This document shows, piece by piece, positions 22,437 through 35,865 of a stretch of 64,000 nt of DNA. Origin of the DNA: Pogona vitticeps (Eukaryota > Chordata > Lepidosauria > Squamata > Agamidae); assembly GCF_051106095.1 (NCBI RefSeq), contig NC_135785.1, positions 181,466,045 through 181,530,044 on the forward strand, given 5' to 3'. Each line of letters begins with the position of its first letter. Position 1 is the stretch's first letter. Both the position numbers and the translations under genes were made by a program. The notes below the pieces were generated by a model. The model saw only the letters and a program-made list of their open reading frames with translations. It was not told the DNA's origin and made no database searches.

Positions 22437-24169
22437 GAAACCAGTCTAATAAATTAACCTGTTTTGGGTCACATCCTTCCAATTCCATGATTTGAACTGC
22501 ACATGTTCTTTGCAGATATGGATAACATTTATACCCAATACCAAGTCCTAGCTTGACAGCTGTACATTGACAGAAGTCTCTGTGCCTTGGGAAATACAGT
22601 ATATCTAGACAGTTGACAGGTCCCACAAATTTGTGGGATTAAGGCAATTTAACTGTCTGTAGCATCAGCCCCATATCTAGACAGTTTATTTGTCAGCTGG
22701 GTTTGTACCAGAGCAAGAAGAGTATATAAATGATAAACAATGTTGAGAGAAAAGTAAAAGGTTTCAGTCATTCATAGGGTTGCCATAAGTTGGAGACAAC
22801 ATGACAGTATATAACAATGAACAACAGACCAGAGAGATGGTAAATAAATAGGAGCTAATAATATTTACAGTGATTTTTTATGTTGTGGCAGATTGCTTCC
22901 AAAAGTTATGCCGTATGCATAGCTACATATTTTGGCCAATATGTTTCAAAAGTAAAATGAACTCTCTGCTGGAGCACATGCATCACCTGATATTTGTCTG
23001 TTCTGAAATTGTGTTCGTTGCTGTTTACCGTAGTTAGCAAGTTGGAAGCAAGCCGCTTAAGTCTTCTTCTTCGAGGCATAAAATTACCATGAACCATGAC
23101 TGAGGAGTTTTCTGGCAAAGTTGCTCATGCCTTCAGATTAAACACTTGGAGAAAACCGTGTTTGAGGATTCATAGTTAAAGGAGAACCTTGGTCAGTGCC
23201 AATTATATCAGAGCCAGCAAATGGCTGAATTGTGAGTGAGCAGAGTCTCAGTCAGGGGAGACCTTGCCAAGGCTAGCTTGTGATTTGTTCATGCCGGTCC
23301 TTTTAAGACATAAGCAAGTTTTTGGTTCACAGTGGAGAGATCATTGTTGTCAGAAACAAAGCTGGAAATGGCGCCTCAACCCCCAGCAAATTCATGAATG
23401 CATTGTACCCAAAGCCAACTAAGTTCCTTTGACACATAAGACAGAAGAGCCCCCAAACGTCTCTTTCCATACCGGGCTGTAAAAGATACACTAATAACAA
23501 ATAGCTAACAATTTGCTCCCTTTTCATGTTACCTCACTAACAGTACGTCTAGCCCCTCTGATAGCTTCTAGTTAATATCTTCCCTCTTTGAAAGGCTTTC
23601 GCGCACAGGTTGTCCACGCTCTTGTGCCCCGGGGTATTCTTAGTGTACGTGATTGGACTTCAAAAGCATGATTCATCCCAGGGTCTAAAGTTCTGCAGTC
23701 TGTCCATCCCTAATCTAGAGGTTTGTTGGGTGCTAGGTATATATTGAAACACCTTATTTTTAAAAAATACAAATGCAAAAATAGGTGATACCTTTTTAGA
23801 CTGCTTAAAAATAATTTAGTGGTCTACAAAGGTATTGCTTATTTTTGCATTTTTACTTTATTTTCTATTGATCACACCTCTTTTATTTTTAGTTACTATG
23901 ACGTACCTACCTTATTTTGAAGTGCTTTTATGTGCCATTCTTTATCTTCTGCACCGTGATTTCTATATTATATTATTACTGCAATAATTATAATATACAA
24001 TTATATTATATTATAATTTTAAACTATAAATATAGTATAAAATTATATTTATAATTTAAAATTATAAGAAAAAAATGTTAACTATTATAAATATATTATG
24101 AGGAATATAATTACACCAACCTCCATTGCCATCAGGGCAGCAAGTGATTGAGAATACGGTTATACTGCA
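22437..24169. other. intron with SINE stub and AT-rich tract
   Basis: A SINE tail fragment ('agggttgccataagttgga') is at about 22775-22832. An AT-only low-complexity stretch rich in TATAAT/ATTATA lies at about 23966-24105. No gene recognised. Confidence 0.45.
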
Positions 24170-24243
24170 GTGACAACAGGATTTAAGTTTCACTGAGTTT
24201 AACAGGGCTTATTTTTTAGAAGACATTTATGAGATTGCACTGT
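24170..24243. mobile_element. palindromic MITE fragment
   Basis: 'aggatttaagtttcactgag' with 'aacagggcttatttttt' and a 'gattgcactg' end matches the squamate palindromic repeat described at 9322. Confidence 0.45.
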
Positions 24244-24675
24244 TTATTTTTCTTGCAACAATGACTGGGTAAACAAGAATGATTGTAGCTTGTCATAGAA
24301 AAATGCTTGTGGGTCACTGTTTCTGTCAAGGATAATATTTAAAATGCCCAAACATTTCCAGAACTGCCATTCCAAGCACATGCATGTGTTTCTGAATAGC
24401 ATCAATCATATAAAGATGCCTTATATGCCCTAGGCACAGCCTGTGGTCAGTATGAATATTTAGGACATAACAGCCTGCACCCAGATGACTTCTGCATGGA
24501 GTGGAGGCGATGTCAGCTGCAAAGGAGAACAACATGCAGAAAAGGGATGGGCAGAATCAGCAAGGAAGTGGAGAAACTCATTTGTCCTTAATACTGTTCA
24601 GTTATATAATGTTTACTGTTCAGTTTACAGACGCTAGAGGTATTTTTAGGTAGCAGATGAACATCCAATGATACC
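24244..24675. other. intron, no recognised feature
   Basis: No gene or named repeat recognised. Confidence 0.4.
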
Positions 24676-24850
24676 CAGTGTGATGTAGTAGATAAGAGTG
24701 ATGGATTAGGACTCAGAAGGCTTGGGTTTGAATCCCTGTTCAGCCATGGAATGTAGAACTGGTAGAGCCACACCATAAATATCTCACCTTGAAAGTCCTG
24801 TTAGAGTTGCTAGAAGTTGGTTCCAACTTGAAGGCACAGCAACAAAGATG
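24676..24850 (+). repeat. tRNA-derived SINE
   Basis: 'agtgtgatgtagtagataag', then 'ggattaggactcagaaggct', 'gggtttgaatccctgttcag' (B-box-like) and 'cttgaaggcacagcaacaa' at the tail. Related but distinct heads occur at 44232 and 44527. Confidence 0.65.
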
Positions 24851-26093
24851 ACAAGTCAAATACCAGTTTATAGAGAAGACAAGTAGTTCGAATCGCATTG
24901 AACCCTTCCATCATCTCACTGGATCTGTGCTTGTAGTCTGAAATGCAAGCGTGTGTGAATATGTGTGCTGCAGATCTTCTGAGATCAGATGCCATCTACT
25001 TCAGAATTCCCAACAAATTTGCTGTTAGTGTTTTCTCAAGAGTTTCAGAAAGATGCCTTTTATAAAGAGCAAAGAGGAAGAGAGATAATTAATGAACTTA
25101 GAATTCTTGGATGTGATCGAGTTCATTAATTATCAGTATAGCAGCTATACTGTACTGAGTGCTCTTGTCTGAATTTTAATTGTGTCACATTTTCTTTACG
25201 TCTTGTTATACTAAGTTTTAACTTAAAAAAATTGTAGTGGGGATAGCTATAATGTGCCTGTTACAAAGGATTGGTTTTGTTGCAATCTAGGGAGCAAGTC
25301 ATCACATGTGTATAAGTGGACCTGAAGCTCTTAAAGGAGGGAGGGGCCACTTGTAGCTCTACGTATGTGGTTGAGTTTAAGTTTCCAGCATCGTGCAGCA
25401 TTTGCAATACAGGCTGATGGGAGTTGTGCTCCATAAGGTGCCCATCCCAGCAGTCTCTTAACCATAACCATAATAATGGTTACTACTGCCTTCTCCCATA
25501 ATCATAATAATCTCCAAATGCTAATAGCTAATAAGGAGTTCTTCAAGATGGTTTTTAAAAAGTCACTCCACAGGAGCTTGGAACTCATAAAAGAGCTGCT
25601 GAGGTGTTAAGCTGGTCTGGACTGTAGTATGTTGGCAGAGTTCCTCCATTTACAAAAAGTCTAGAAACCTAAATATAGAAAACTAAAATATAGGAAGAAG
25701 GATTGTAGACTAGCTATTCACAGTCAAACCAGCGAGTGTCTATTTGATTTTATTTCTTTTGCAAAAAAGAATATTCATCAATAGTGATTTCAGTGGCAGC
25801 CTGAGAAGGTAGCAGCTACAAAGCAGGCATCCTAGTGGCTGCTCTTGACAAAAATCATTCCACATTCCTGAGAAGAATGCTCAGTTTTCTATTCGCCTTT
25901 TAGTGCAAATCGGTGGGTTTCATAAGCACTTGCTGTGTCTTGGCTTTCTTCCTAATAACTCTTTTTAGCCTTCCCACACCTTCTTTCCTTTAAACCCATT
26001 CCTATCTGTATAACTCATATCTGCATTTGCATGTTGGTTTGCTGTCTGTAGTTCAAAGCAATTGCATTTCCTGCTCACTTTTTAAAAATATAA
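24851..26093. other. intron, no recognised gene
   Basis: A short 'gctgatgggagttgtgctcc' piece near 25412 resembles arms of hAT MITEs. Nothing else is recognised. Confidence 0.4.
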
Positions 26094-26299
26094 AAGGTAA
26101 AGGTAAAGGTTCCCCTTGACATTTAGTCCAGTCGTATCCGACTCTAGGGGGCGGTGTTCATCCCCATTTCCAAGCCGTAGAGCCAGCGTTTGTCCATAGA
26201 CAGTTTCCATGGTCACATGGCCAGCGTGACTAGACACAGAACACTGTTACCTTCCCACTGTGGTGGTACCTATTTATCTACTTGTATTTGCATACTTTT
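26094..26299 (-). repeat. Sauria-type SINE, truncated
   Basis: In window orientation it reads 'ggtaaaggtaaaggttcccc', 'gtcgtatccgactctaggg', 'gtcacatggccagcgtgact' and 'ggtggtacctatttatctac'. This is the reverse of the squamate Sauria SINE. The tRNA-like 5' part seen at 40990-41115 is missing. Confidence 0.75.
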
Positions 26300-28353
26300 A
26301 CCAAGCAGAAAGAACAAATGATGTTTATTTTCAGAATTTGAAGAAGTGGGTTGTATTACACTTCCCAGAATCACTCAGATTGCTTAAAGTCTAAAAAAGT
26401 AACTTTTCCAAGCTGGTTTTTTAAAAATTCTATTTCACCCTCTTGAATTCCAGTGTACAACAAGCAAAGCTAATCATGCAAAATGTAATATAAATCAAAA
26501 TCTTCACAATAAAAAGGTTTGAGAACCAGGTTTTTTTAAAAGGCAATTTTTGTAAAACCTCCTAATTTGATTTGAACAGGCAGTTTGTGGTCAAATTTCT
26601 GACTTGCTTTGTTTTGTTTCTAAATCTATTACTTTGTGCTTAGGGTTTTTTTTACTTTTTTAAATTTGTTATTAAAAACTAGCTTTCAATCATGGATTGA
26701 GCAATAAAAGCCACATCCCACAGGGTACAAGTTCCTACCTGAGTTCATGCATATGTTCAGTCATTGTAATAAAAAGAATCTTTGAAAAAAATCTGAGCGT
26801 AGGATGCAAACAGAGGTTACTAAGTATGTGAACTACCCAAATGATGCAATGTCTTCTTGACCTTCAGACAGATTATCCTGAAAATTCACTATAGTGTGCT
26901 GGGGAGATGAGAACAAATATAGGGGAGCATATAGTTCCTCTGTCTGGAGAAATGAGTTTTGTTTCATGAAAATAAATCTGTGTGCCACAATATTTTACCT
27001 TTTTTCTTTTCTTCCTCCCCTTTACTTTTGTCAATTCCATGCATTCTTACCTGAGAATAAGTACCATTGAGCTTATTCCATAATAGGAATGTATAGTATA
27101 TATGATGTTACATTGTTACTATCCTTGCCTATCACAAAATTTTACATCATTATTCTAACAAGGTGTACAGTCTCAGCCTCCCAGTAATATACAGGTAACC
27201 AGATGTCAGCATCACTAATGGACCATGTCATTCATTTTATGGCTTATAATTTATGGTCCATAACTCTGCATGGTTTAAACACATAAAAGAACTTTGGTAT
27301 GCAAGGGTGAATGCAATAGACATTTGCTAAACCATTAAAATTGTTTTTTAACCTCTGTGCACAGTACACAGAGGGTAAGCTACTCTGGATCCTATCCAAA
27401 ATAAACTAATTCCTCAAAAGAACCAAGCCGATTTTTCCGTGAGTCCCAAGGACTTCACCTCTGCTTTCCACTCTGCATGCAAAATTGCTTTTGAAGCTAA
27501 AGAGAGATTCAGGAGAATGTGATGTAGCAAAGAAACATCCTAATTAAAGAAAAGACAAAAATTTTCTGGTCCTTATAAGACAGTGTCATAGTGAAATTTA
27601 CAACTAGAAAAGTGGGTCCCATCATGGCTACTTGTAAAATACAATGCAGGCTGTCACGTATTTTGTACTGCACATATTTGTATACTAAACCCAAATAAAT
27701 GTCACCTGCATAGTGATTGCATTTAATGAGGTGCACAGTGAGTACCTTCTGTATTTTGTGCAGAAGATAAAATTTGAAACAGCTCTACTTTATTTTTCTT
27801 TCAATATAAAATGTTGTGGTATTGTCTTAATCTTTCATGACAGATCTGACCCCCCTATGTCTGTTCTTAAATGATCAAGAATAACTAGTGCAGAGAGTTT
27901 GTTTATACTTTTAGAGTTCATTAATGTTCTTTCCTGATAGTCTTGAAACACTGATCTAGCCTGTTTGAGCTTTGAATTACAGTATTGTCCTTTTTGTCCC
28001 CTTTGGAGATTTGGAAGGATCTGAGTAAAGGACCTGTCATCATCTAAACCACATAATCAGTGCTTTGCATTTGTGACTGTTCATTTTATGTCTGAGGCTC
28101 TCAAATGCTTTGAAAAGTTATTTACACTGAGTTGTTCCACAGCTGTATCTGTTTTGACATCTTTGGACAAACGTGAAAGTCTGCACGGTCCTTTGAAAAT
28201 GCTAAAATGTTGGAAGTGAAACTTCCTCTTTCTGTAGAGGAAGATGGGGCTGTTACCCACAACTTAAGAAACATTTGATAATATACGTATCGCTGTACCT
28301 GGAGGATAACCTGAAAACCATAATCTTGAAAAATTCATGAAGCACACAAAGCG
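26300..28353. other. intron, no recognised gene
   Basis: A fragment with 'agtaacttttccaagc' (about 26398) belongs to a dispersed short repeat also seen near 12348 and 31620. A palindromic MITE scrap lies at about 27042-27105. No exon recognised. Confidence 0.4.
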
Positions 28354-28483
28354 GGGTGGATATCATTTTTTAAGGATCATTTTTTTAAAATGATTTAAAT
28401 TTTAAAAAATCATTTTTGTTTAAATCTTCATTTAAATCAATTAGATTTTTTGTAAAAAAAACACCATTGATTTTTATCCACCC
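28354..28483. mobile_element. palindromic MITE (GGGTGGATA ends)
   Basis: GGGTGGATATCATTTT opposes the complement GGGTGGATAAAAATCA. The interior is an AT-rich fold-back of tttaaatc and gatttaaa words. No clear target duplication. Confidence 0.55.
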
Positions 28484-29232
28484 AACATAGATGCCATAGA
28501 AAGTAATTTTAATTACTTTCCAAGACTAAATACTTGCTAGAGATTTGTTACATTGTGAAATACCATGATTTGGTGTGGGGATAACAGTAGAGAAAAGCAA
28601 GGAAAAAGTATGGAGGACAAAGATAAATACACTGAATAGGTAAACATTTTTTTTCTATGCCATTCATCACCCAAAAGACCAAAATATGAAATTAAAGGCC
28701 TATGGTAGATTATTAAACAGGTTGTTTTTAAAAATCTAGCTGCTGTCGACTCAAGAACAAGACTTGGCACTGTTGGCCTGGATAGTTTCTAATTGTGGGC
28801 TGAGCAGATGAAATGGTCTTCTTAACCCCACCTGTGTCATTTCAGGCCCCAGGTATGAGCATTAAATAAGTAAATGGTCATCCATACAATTCCCCACCAC
28901 CACAAACAGATGATACCAATAACCATAGCTCTAGTGCAAGTCTTTCCATGACATCGTGTTTTTCTCTGTGTAGAGATACTATTTACCTGGTGATATTTTG
29001 ACCTGGTACTTTCCTTTGGCAGTGGTACCATCAGACAGTTTTTCTTCCTAATCGTCAGCTGAGAACTGGACCTTGGTGAATTTTCTTTGCATCAGAAAAG
29101 TTAATTCTGTCTCATACGGATGGACTTGCTTCATTAATGGCTGTATCTTCTACTATGTTCATGTTGGGGGATCCTGTAAGCATGTGATAAGGGTCCTAGG
29201 ATCTCCACTCACATGTAAAAGACTATAGTACT
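28484..29232. other. intron, no recognised feature
   Basis: No gene or named repeat recognised. Confidence 0.4.
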
Positions 29233-29360
29233 GCTGGAGAGCTCAGTGGTTTAAGATCTGGCTGTGGAGCCAAAGGTTGGGATTCTGTACTGTGCCTTCT
29301 TGACAGGGGCTGGATGCAGTGATCTACAGGATCCCTTCCTGCATTGCAGTTCTGAGGTGG
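29233..29360 (+). repeat. tRNA-derived SINE
   Basis: 'gagagctcagtggtttaaga', 'ctggctgtggagccaaaggt', 'gacaggggctggatgcagtg', and a tail 'gcattgcagttctgaggtgg'. Same family as 33480-33611. Confidence 0.65.
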
Positions 29361-30228
29361 TCGTTGTTACCATCATCTTAATATGTATTTGAGGAGCTTC
29401 TTGTCATTGGTGTTCAAGTGCAGAGATGGGAGCACAAAGACAAGGCACAGCTTCCTCTAAGAATACTCCTCATGTGTTATGGAGAAGAGGGGAGTAATAC
29501 CGTATGTCCATGCCCCTCTAGACTGTTTTTTGAGTGTGTGAACAAAAGCCAACAGAGATTAGAATACAGTACATGCTTTTTAAACTCTTCATTATGCTTG
29601 TACACAAAGCAGTTGCATTAATAGTGCAGCCAAGAAGACTTGTATTTTACAAATAACAATGCTATTTTGGATTAATTTTAAAACATTAGCAGTTATTAGA
29701 TTTTATAGTGATCACAATTTTAAAAACTAGAGTTTTGGGAGATAAGCAATAAAACTGAATACTGAAACATCACAGTGAGTTATGAAAGTTCTTTGTAGAC
29801 ATGAACGTACACCAGTAAGTAATAGTGAATTATTAGAGAGGTCTTCAGACATGAATGTATGTCATAAGTGACCATTTATATTTTACACCAATATCCCACA
29901 GAAAGCCTAGCACAGAGTTCCTTTGGCAACTGCAAAGCTTAATTGGGGAAGGTGAAAAAATGTATAGGGGAACTTTCAGCACAAAGATGCATGTCATTTC
30001 CTTGTAAGTAAAGCATGAGTGAAGAGAAGCACACATTACATATTGATTATCTTCGATGCCATTGTAGAGATGGATCACCATCTGTATAAGCAGGATTGTT
30101 GTGACTTTTCTTTTTATATCTGAGAATATTAGGTTATCTATTTTATCAATCCTAGGTTATCTACCAGGTGTAGGATTATGTGTGTATATTATCCTTTCCA
30201 AATCCATCATACTATGATGAAGAATGCA
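29361..30228. other. intron, no recognised feature
   Basis: No gene or named repeat recognised. Confidence 0.4.
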
Positions 30229-30460
30229 CAGTAGTGCCTCGGTTTACAAAATTAATCCGTCATCCGGGACGTTATGTAATGCAGAACGGAGATTGCCGTA
30301 GCAACAGGGGCGGTGCTAGAAACCACCAGGAGTGATGCGTTCTTTTCATAGAGCAACTCCCGCCATAAAAAATGTAAACCGAAGCATTATTTCTTATGGA
30401 TTTCAGCTTGTAAACCGAAAATTACATAAACTGAGGTGTATGTAAACTGAGGTACGCCTG
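30229..30460. mobile_element. Tigger-like MITE, diverged
   Basis: CAGTAGTGCCTCGGTTTACA opposes the complement of CAGGCGTACCTCAGTTTACA. The interior has 'aaattaatccgtcatccggg', matching the usual AATTAATTCGTTCCG block. TA flanks are no longer intact. Confidence 0.6.
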
Positions 30461-32756
30461 TTTGTGCATCCATTTGCTCCAGAAGGATGGGATTAAACAG
30501 TTTTTAATAAATACAGTAACATCAGAAGTAAAAAGAATTTAAAAAGTTATTTAAACTTTTCCACAATGTGCCAGATTCTAGCTTTAGTGTTTTGAGTTGC
30601 AGACACTGTTGAATTGTTTGGTCATTTATGTGAAGCAGTTAGAGATTTGGGAACTAGTGGTGGTGAGTGGTTGCACCAGATAATGCTTCCCAAGGAAAAG
30701 GGTATATTAAATCTGTAGCCAATTGTAGAAAAAACAATGAATCTTGTGGCATTTTAATGATAGACAAATTTTATTGCTTTCCTGTGCTGCAGCCATGCAT
30801 TTGAGGAAATGGGCCACAGTCCAGGGAAGTTTATGCCACATAAAATTGGTTAGGTTTGCATGGAACAGAGAAGTGAGAATGCTGAATGATGTTCTAGCTG
30901 GACATAAGTAAATTATGCCAGAGGAAATTTGGGTTGATGGGATTATGATCCAAATACACAAGTTGTTAGTTTTGGCTTCAACTATGTGTTTAAGTTGACA
31001 TTTAAGAAATAACAGATTTATTGTTATAGGTTATTTCTGGGAGGAATGTAAAGTGTATATTACGTGCATGCTGTGAAAATCTTTACCACATGATTAAGAA
31101 ATGTTTATATTAGTTAAAAGAGCTCCTTGAAATGTGTTTTATGCCCCCGCCATCAGGTATGCTTTAAATGTATCTGGAGTTAAAACAAGTAGCCTTTTTA
31201 GGTGCACGTTGACACACAGAATAAGTATCACTCTGCTTTTTGGGACATCCTCCCAGGGACTTCCTAAATCTGTACAGGATTGCAGCCTGATTAATGGTGT
31301 ACTGTATGTCACATTCCCATGTTACTGAGACAGATGCTGCTTATTATCAAAAGTTTTATGTTTAATCCTTGTTCCTGATCTACTGTAAATCACCAAAGTA
31401 TTTCTAGCATTTTGGGTTTTTATACTTTTTTTTGTTTTCAAGCATAATTATGTCTTGTGAACATGTGTTAAAATAAAGCCTCAGGGGTCCAGTCGTTAGG
31501 CTCAACTGGGAATCAGTCCCACTAAACTTGTTGGGGCTAATACCGGAGTAGATATTTACAGATCTTGGAAACATTACTTTTAGCTGTCATGCATAGTAGA
31601 GTCTGGGAACTTTAGATCAAAAAAGTGACTTTGCTAAGCATTGGACATTCGTAGGGTTGCACTGCTAATATATTTTACTGTAACACGGCTGAAATTGCTA
31701 AACAAGGCAAATTATATCTTGTTTGATGTGTTTTTTGTTGTTTAGATTAACAAAGTGTCTTTGATTTGGTTTTAGAAACTGCAAATTATTCATTTGTTAA
31801 ATCTAATTTAGACAAAGTGGATTCAGTTTTCTCGTTATATCAACATAAGAAATAATTGATAGCATCAGGAAAGCATGAATGGAGACACAGTGTGTTTACT
31901 TCTTTGTACAGGTATTTGTTTATTTCTTAGAAAACTGCCAAGGACTAATCCAGTTGTGGACTTTTTTTAAAGGCTGTGCCCAATGTCTTTTCTAGGTTTT
32001 CACACATTCACTGCCAGCTTGATTACCCTCCACTTTGTAAGCCTCGATCTTTAGCTCTGCCTTCTTGACTACTGGCTGACATTCTAGGCTTCTTTCCCAG
32101 CTATGTCTTTATCTGCTGTCTGAATGCTCCAGTTTACTTTCAGCACTTTGGCAAATTGTCTCACAGACCTCACAGTGTGGGTATTGCTTCTGTGGGCTTC
32201 AGAAAGCTCAGTCAGGCAGCTGAATTAGTTCTGGGTTCCTCCTGCTAGCAAAGGATGGTATAATGTCCATCAGCATCGTAATTATGCTTGCCATCTTCCT
32301 CCTCACTGTTCTGCTTTCCTAAACTGTTTTTTTCCTTCATCTTTTCATTCTCACTCTCCTTGCCATAATCATCCTGTGAGTAGATCTGTGGAAGTGCCTC
32401 CAACCCTGTGCTTGCCTCACCGGGGGGGGGGGGGAAGATCTGCAGAACACTACAATCCATACTGAGACTTTCCCACAGGAGATAATGGAGGAGGCCCCAG
32501 TGTTTGCACACGTCCTTCAGAAAAGCGCAACCCAAAGGCCCTTCCATCTGAAATCCTGAGGATTGCAACTGGCCCTACCCACCACCAAACGAGGTGGGGG
32601 GTGACACAGACCCAGCCTGTCCATACTGCCTCCAGAAGGGACAACAAAAGCCAGAAGGCCCGCAGTACAAAGCAACAGAGCCATGGATACACCACATCCA
32701 GTGCCCTTAGTGTGGTATATAGGCCCTTGCTTCTGTGGACCTTGAGCTTAAGAGTC
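30461..32756. other. intron with repeat scraps
   Basis: A dispersed repeat copy ('aatcttgtggcattttaatg') lies at about 30712-30840. A palindromic MITE at about 31490-31690 appears split by a second short repeat, about 31560-31650. A G run is near 32421-32433. A 107-codon minus frame at 32245-32568 has no recognisable domain. Confidence 0.4.
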
Positions 32757-32935
32757 TTATTGTGCAGTGGTTAAACTGCAGTACTGCAGCCCAAACTCTG
32801 CTCATTACCTCGGCTCGGTCCCAGGCAGCCAGCTCGAGGTTCACTCAGCCTTCCAAAGTCAGTAAACTGAGTACCCAACTTGCTGAAGGTGGCAAGGTAT
32901 AGCCTGCATAAATAAATTTTAAACCAGCTAGAGAG
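32757..32935 (+). repeat. tRNA-derived SINE
   Basis: 'gtgcagtggttaaactgcag', 'ctcggctcggtcccagg', 'ggttcactcagccttccaaa', 'gtcagtaaactgagtaccca' and a 'cataaataaattttaaacca' tail. A reverse copy of a related SINE is at 48790-48998. Confidence 0.6.
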
Positions 32936-33479
32936 TGCTTTAAGTGTTATGGGCAGTTTATCTGCCACACTCCTTGTCCCTCCTGTGTGTTGGCCTGCCT
33001 TGGCCATGAGAAACTCAATGGAAACAGCATTGAAAGATGAAAGGGAGGTGCATGAATGAGCATGCGTACAGGCGAAGTGTGCATGAATAGGCAGACAACT
33101 GTCCTATACAGTAGTATTTGGAAGGTGTCTTTACAGTATGTAGTAGCCGTTGCAGTGTGAAATTCAGCTAAATGAAAACCAGCATTTCTAGTCATGGAGA
33201 ACTGCTGATCTTTCTCTAGATTCAAGTCAGAACTTCTCCATCAGTTTACAGTGACACCTCCAGTTTGCACAACCTTGGTCTTGACAGGTTAGAATTTAGG
33301 AAAAATCCAACAAGCAGTTGTTGTTTTTGAAGTGCGATTCAAGTATAGTAGTGATTTAACTGAGTAAAGATCTAATGGGTGTGATTTACAGTACTGTCAA
33401 AGTTAATCACTTTAAAAAACTAACGAAGTTTTTGTGTGATCAGCTGTTCTCCTGCTGGTCAAGATGAATTAGAAATAGG
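32936..33479. other. intron, no recognised feature
   Basis: No gene or named repeat recognised. Confidence 0.4.
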
Positions 33480-33610
33480 TTGGATAGGCTCGATGGTTTA
33501 GTACTTTGGCTGTGGAGCCAAAGGTTGGGAGTTCCGTTCCCCACTGTGCCTCCCAGTCAAGGGCTGGACTTGATGATCTGCAGGGTCCCTTCCAGATCTG
33601 CAGTTCTAAG

Positions 33611-33611
<1 letters not shown>
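33480..33611 (+). repeat. tRNA-derived SINE, full unit
   Basis: 'tggataggctcgatggttta', 'ggctgtggagccaaaggttg', 'cgttccccactgtgcctccc', 'ggctggacttgatgatctgc' and 'agggtcccttccagatctgc', then 'agttctaagatt'. It abuts the ATTT array. Confidence 0.7.

Positions 33612-33702
<91 letters not shown>
33611..33702. repeat. (ATTT)n microsatellite
   Basis: About 23 uninterrupted ATTT units. It sits exactly at the 3' end of the minus-strand LINE piece that follows, so it probably grew from that element's AAAT tail. Confidence 0.95.
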
Positions 33703-33706
<4 letters not shown>

Positions 33707-34115
33707 ACATGCCGCCCACTCTACCCAAAGGTCTCTGGGCAGCTTACAATAATTAACATACAATAAAAATACAATAAAAAGTAAAAACAATTAAAATACA
33801 ATTAAAATAGATACTCTAAAAAATGCCATTAGGACCCACAGTTGATATTATTTCAATTAAAAACCTTCTGGAACAGGAAGGCTTTGACCTGGTGCCGAAA
33901 CGGCATCGGCGTCGGCGCCAGACAAATCTCAGTCGGGAGGGCATTCCATAGTCTGGGGGCAGCTGCCAAAAAGGCCCTTTGTCTACAAGCCATCCCTCTT
34001 ACCTCCTTGAGGGACGGCTCTTTCAGAAGGGCCCACTGGCTAGATCTTGACTGCTGGGTAGGTTCATATGGAAGGAGGCGGTCCTTCAGGTATCCAGGGC
34101 CCAATTATGATTAGA
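33703..34115 (-). mobile_element. L2/CR1-superclade LINE 3' end
   Basis: The minus-strand frame 34104-33853 reads LKEPSLKEVRGMACRQRAFL, then AAAPRLWNALPTEICLAP and FRHQVKAFLFQKVF. This is the conserved C-terminal end of this reverse transcriptase family, followed by a UTR with 'gcccagagacctttgggt' and 'gtgggcggcatgtaagtt' before the AAAT tail. It is only the last 0.4 kb of an element. Confidence 0.7.
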
Positions 34116-34116
34116 C

Positions 34117-34146
34117 GTTGTCTAGAGGGGCGGGGTAAAAATCAAA

Positions 34147-34221
<75 letters not shown>
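34117..34221 (+). repeat. SINE/LINE tail with (AAAT)n
   Basis: 'gacgttgtctagaggggcgg' then 'ggtaaaaatcaaataaataa' followed by about 19 AAAT units. Same tail type as 6107-6196 and 55552-55630. Confidence 0.65.
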
Positions 34222-34222
<1 letters not shown>

Positions 34223-35070
34223 GTTGTCCTAAATCCAACACCAAGAAAGCTGGTGGCCATTAGAGCTACAGAGCTTTCTCATCTTCCTTTGAAGCCCCTG
34301 AACATTTTCTGAAGGAATTCCTGGCCCAATAAAGAAGGTTCTGAAGTACTGGGGGGTGTTGCAAAGGTGGTACATTGTTTCCCTTCCATTTTTCCTATGG
34401 GGTGGTTTATTCAGCAGAAGGACCACCTTGGATCCCTCCCTGTGGATATCTTTTGCAGAACAAAAGTACTGTGCTCCTCGAATCTACTTTCAGATCTTTA
34501 TGGCCCTGAAAAAAATCAGTTGCTCTTAATACAGACAGACCCACATCTTACAGATTTATCTGGGAAAATCTATTTTTCTGGTTCGAAACCATAACGACAT
34601 GCTGTTGCAGATCTTCAGATCTGACTATGTGTGAGGGAATGGCACGTTATTGAATGGGGAGAGTAAACACAAAGCAGCAGGAACATGTATCTTCTGGTCC
34701 AGAAGAGTTTGGAACAAGTTGGGTGCCGCAAAAGGTATCCAAAGGGGTCAAACCTGTATCCATTGAATATCCTTAGGGAGCTAAGAAGCCCGCTCAACCT
34801 TAAGCGTTGTGGACAGAAATGTAGGGCCTTGTATAACTGGAGAATATTCACCAGTGTGGAGATTTTAGAATAAGATTCTTAGAATCAAAGCATGGATTTA
34901 GGGACAACATTGCATTACTCATTAGGTTGTAGTAACCAGATTGTCCTTACCATTTTCACTATGCTATTCTTAAAATAATTTGTTGCACGGATTTTTCTTC
35001 ATGCATTGTGTTGAACTTACCAGCCAACTCAAAAAATACAGGGAAGTTCTGATTCATTCAAGTTGCCAAT
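34222..35070. other. intron, unclassified
   Basis: About 850 bp between repeats with no recognised gene. Short frames near 34367-34594 and 34615-34873 show no domain. Confidence 0.35.
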
Positions 35071-35267
<197 letters not shown>

Positions 35268-35850
35268 ACCTTTATTGACATAAGTAAAAATTGGACATAG
35301 TCACGGTGGTTTGTTAGGTAACTACATATATAGGCATCAAGAGGACAGAAAAGTGTTAGACATCCTTAAAGGGACAGTGGTTAGTCTCCTAACAATAGTA
35401 TCAAGGAAGTCTGTGACTCTTTCTGCAATGTCAGTCATCTCGGCCGTCAGCATATAGCAAACTTTATCCATATCAGACCTCCCTTCCAGCTGTAATAAAA
35501 TTGGGGCTATTAACCGTGACCAGCTGATTGAGTGAAGCAGGTAGTGAGAAAACATATGAGCAAGGATTTCTAGCACCCCCTGTTCACATAGGCAGTGCCT
35601 TTCAGAATAGGGAAATGCATTAAATCTGCCATATAATGTAGCAGTAGGCATGACATTGCATCTGGCCAAAGAAAAGGCCCTACGTTTTTGGGGGCATTTG
35701 AGCAAGGAAAGGTAGGCAGCAGGTTTACCCATTTTAGGAGGAATATGGAAAAACAATGGTGAACAGAATTTATTGGGATAACTACAAAGGTCCTGGAATT
35801 CAATATCTAGAATTCTTCTTTTAATAATTTGGAAAGCTAGCTCTTCATTT
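35268..35850 (-). mobile_element. LINE 3' end with C-terminal knuckle
   Basis: The minus-strand frame 35756-35337 reads RFNAFPYSERHCLCEQGVLE, then ILAHMFSHYLLH. This resembles the C-terminal Cys/His knuckle of several vertebrate LINE ORFs (C-x-C...H...H/C). It continues through AERVTDFLDTIVRRL to a stop, a 'caataaaggtt' UTR end and the TCTA array. I cannot name the clade with confidence. Confidence 0.55.
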
Positions 35851-35865
35851 AGAGCTCCAAGATTG

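Noticed and set aside
32245-32568. 107-codon acidic minus-strand frame with EEEDGKHNYDADG
   Set aside because: No domain, no splice context and no homologue I recognise; treated as a chance frame.
33480-33752. Frame with repeated YLFI residues, and the 35054-35281 frame with repeated SIYL residues
   Set aside because: These are translations of the ATTT and TAGA microsatellites.
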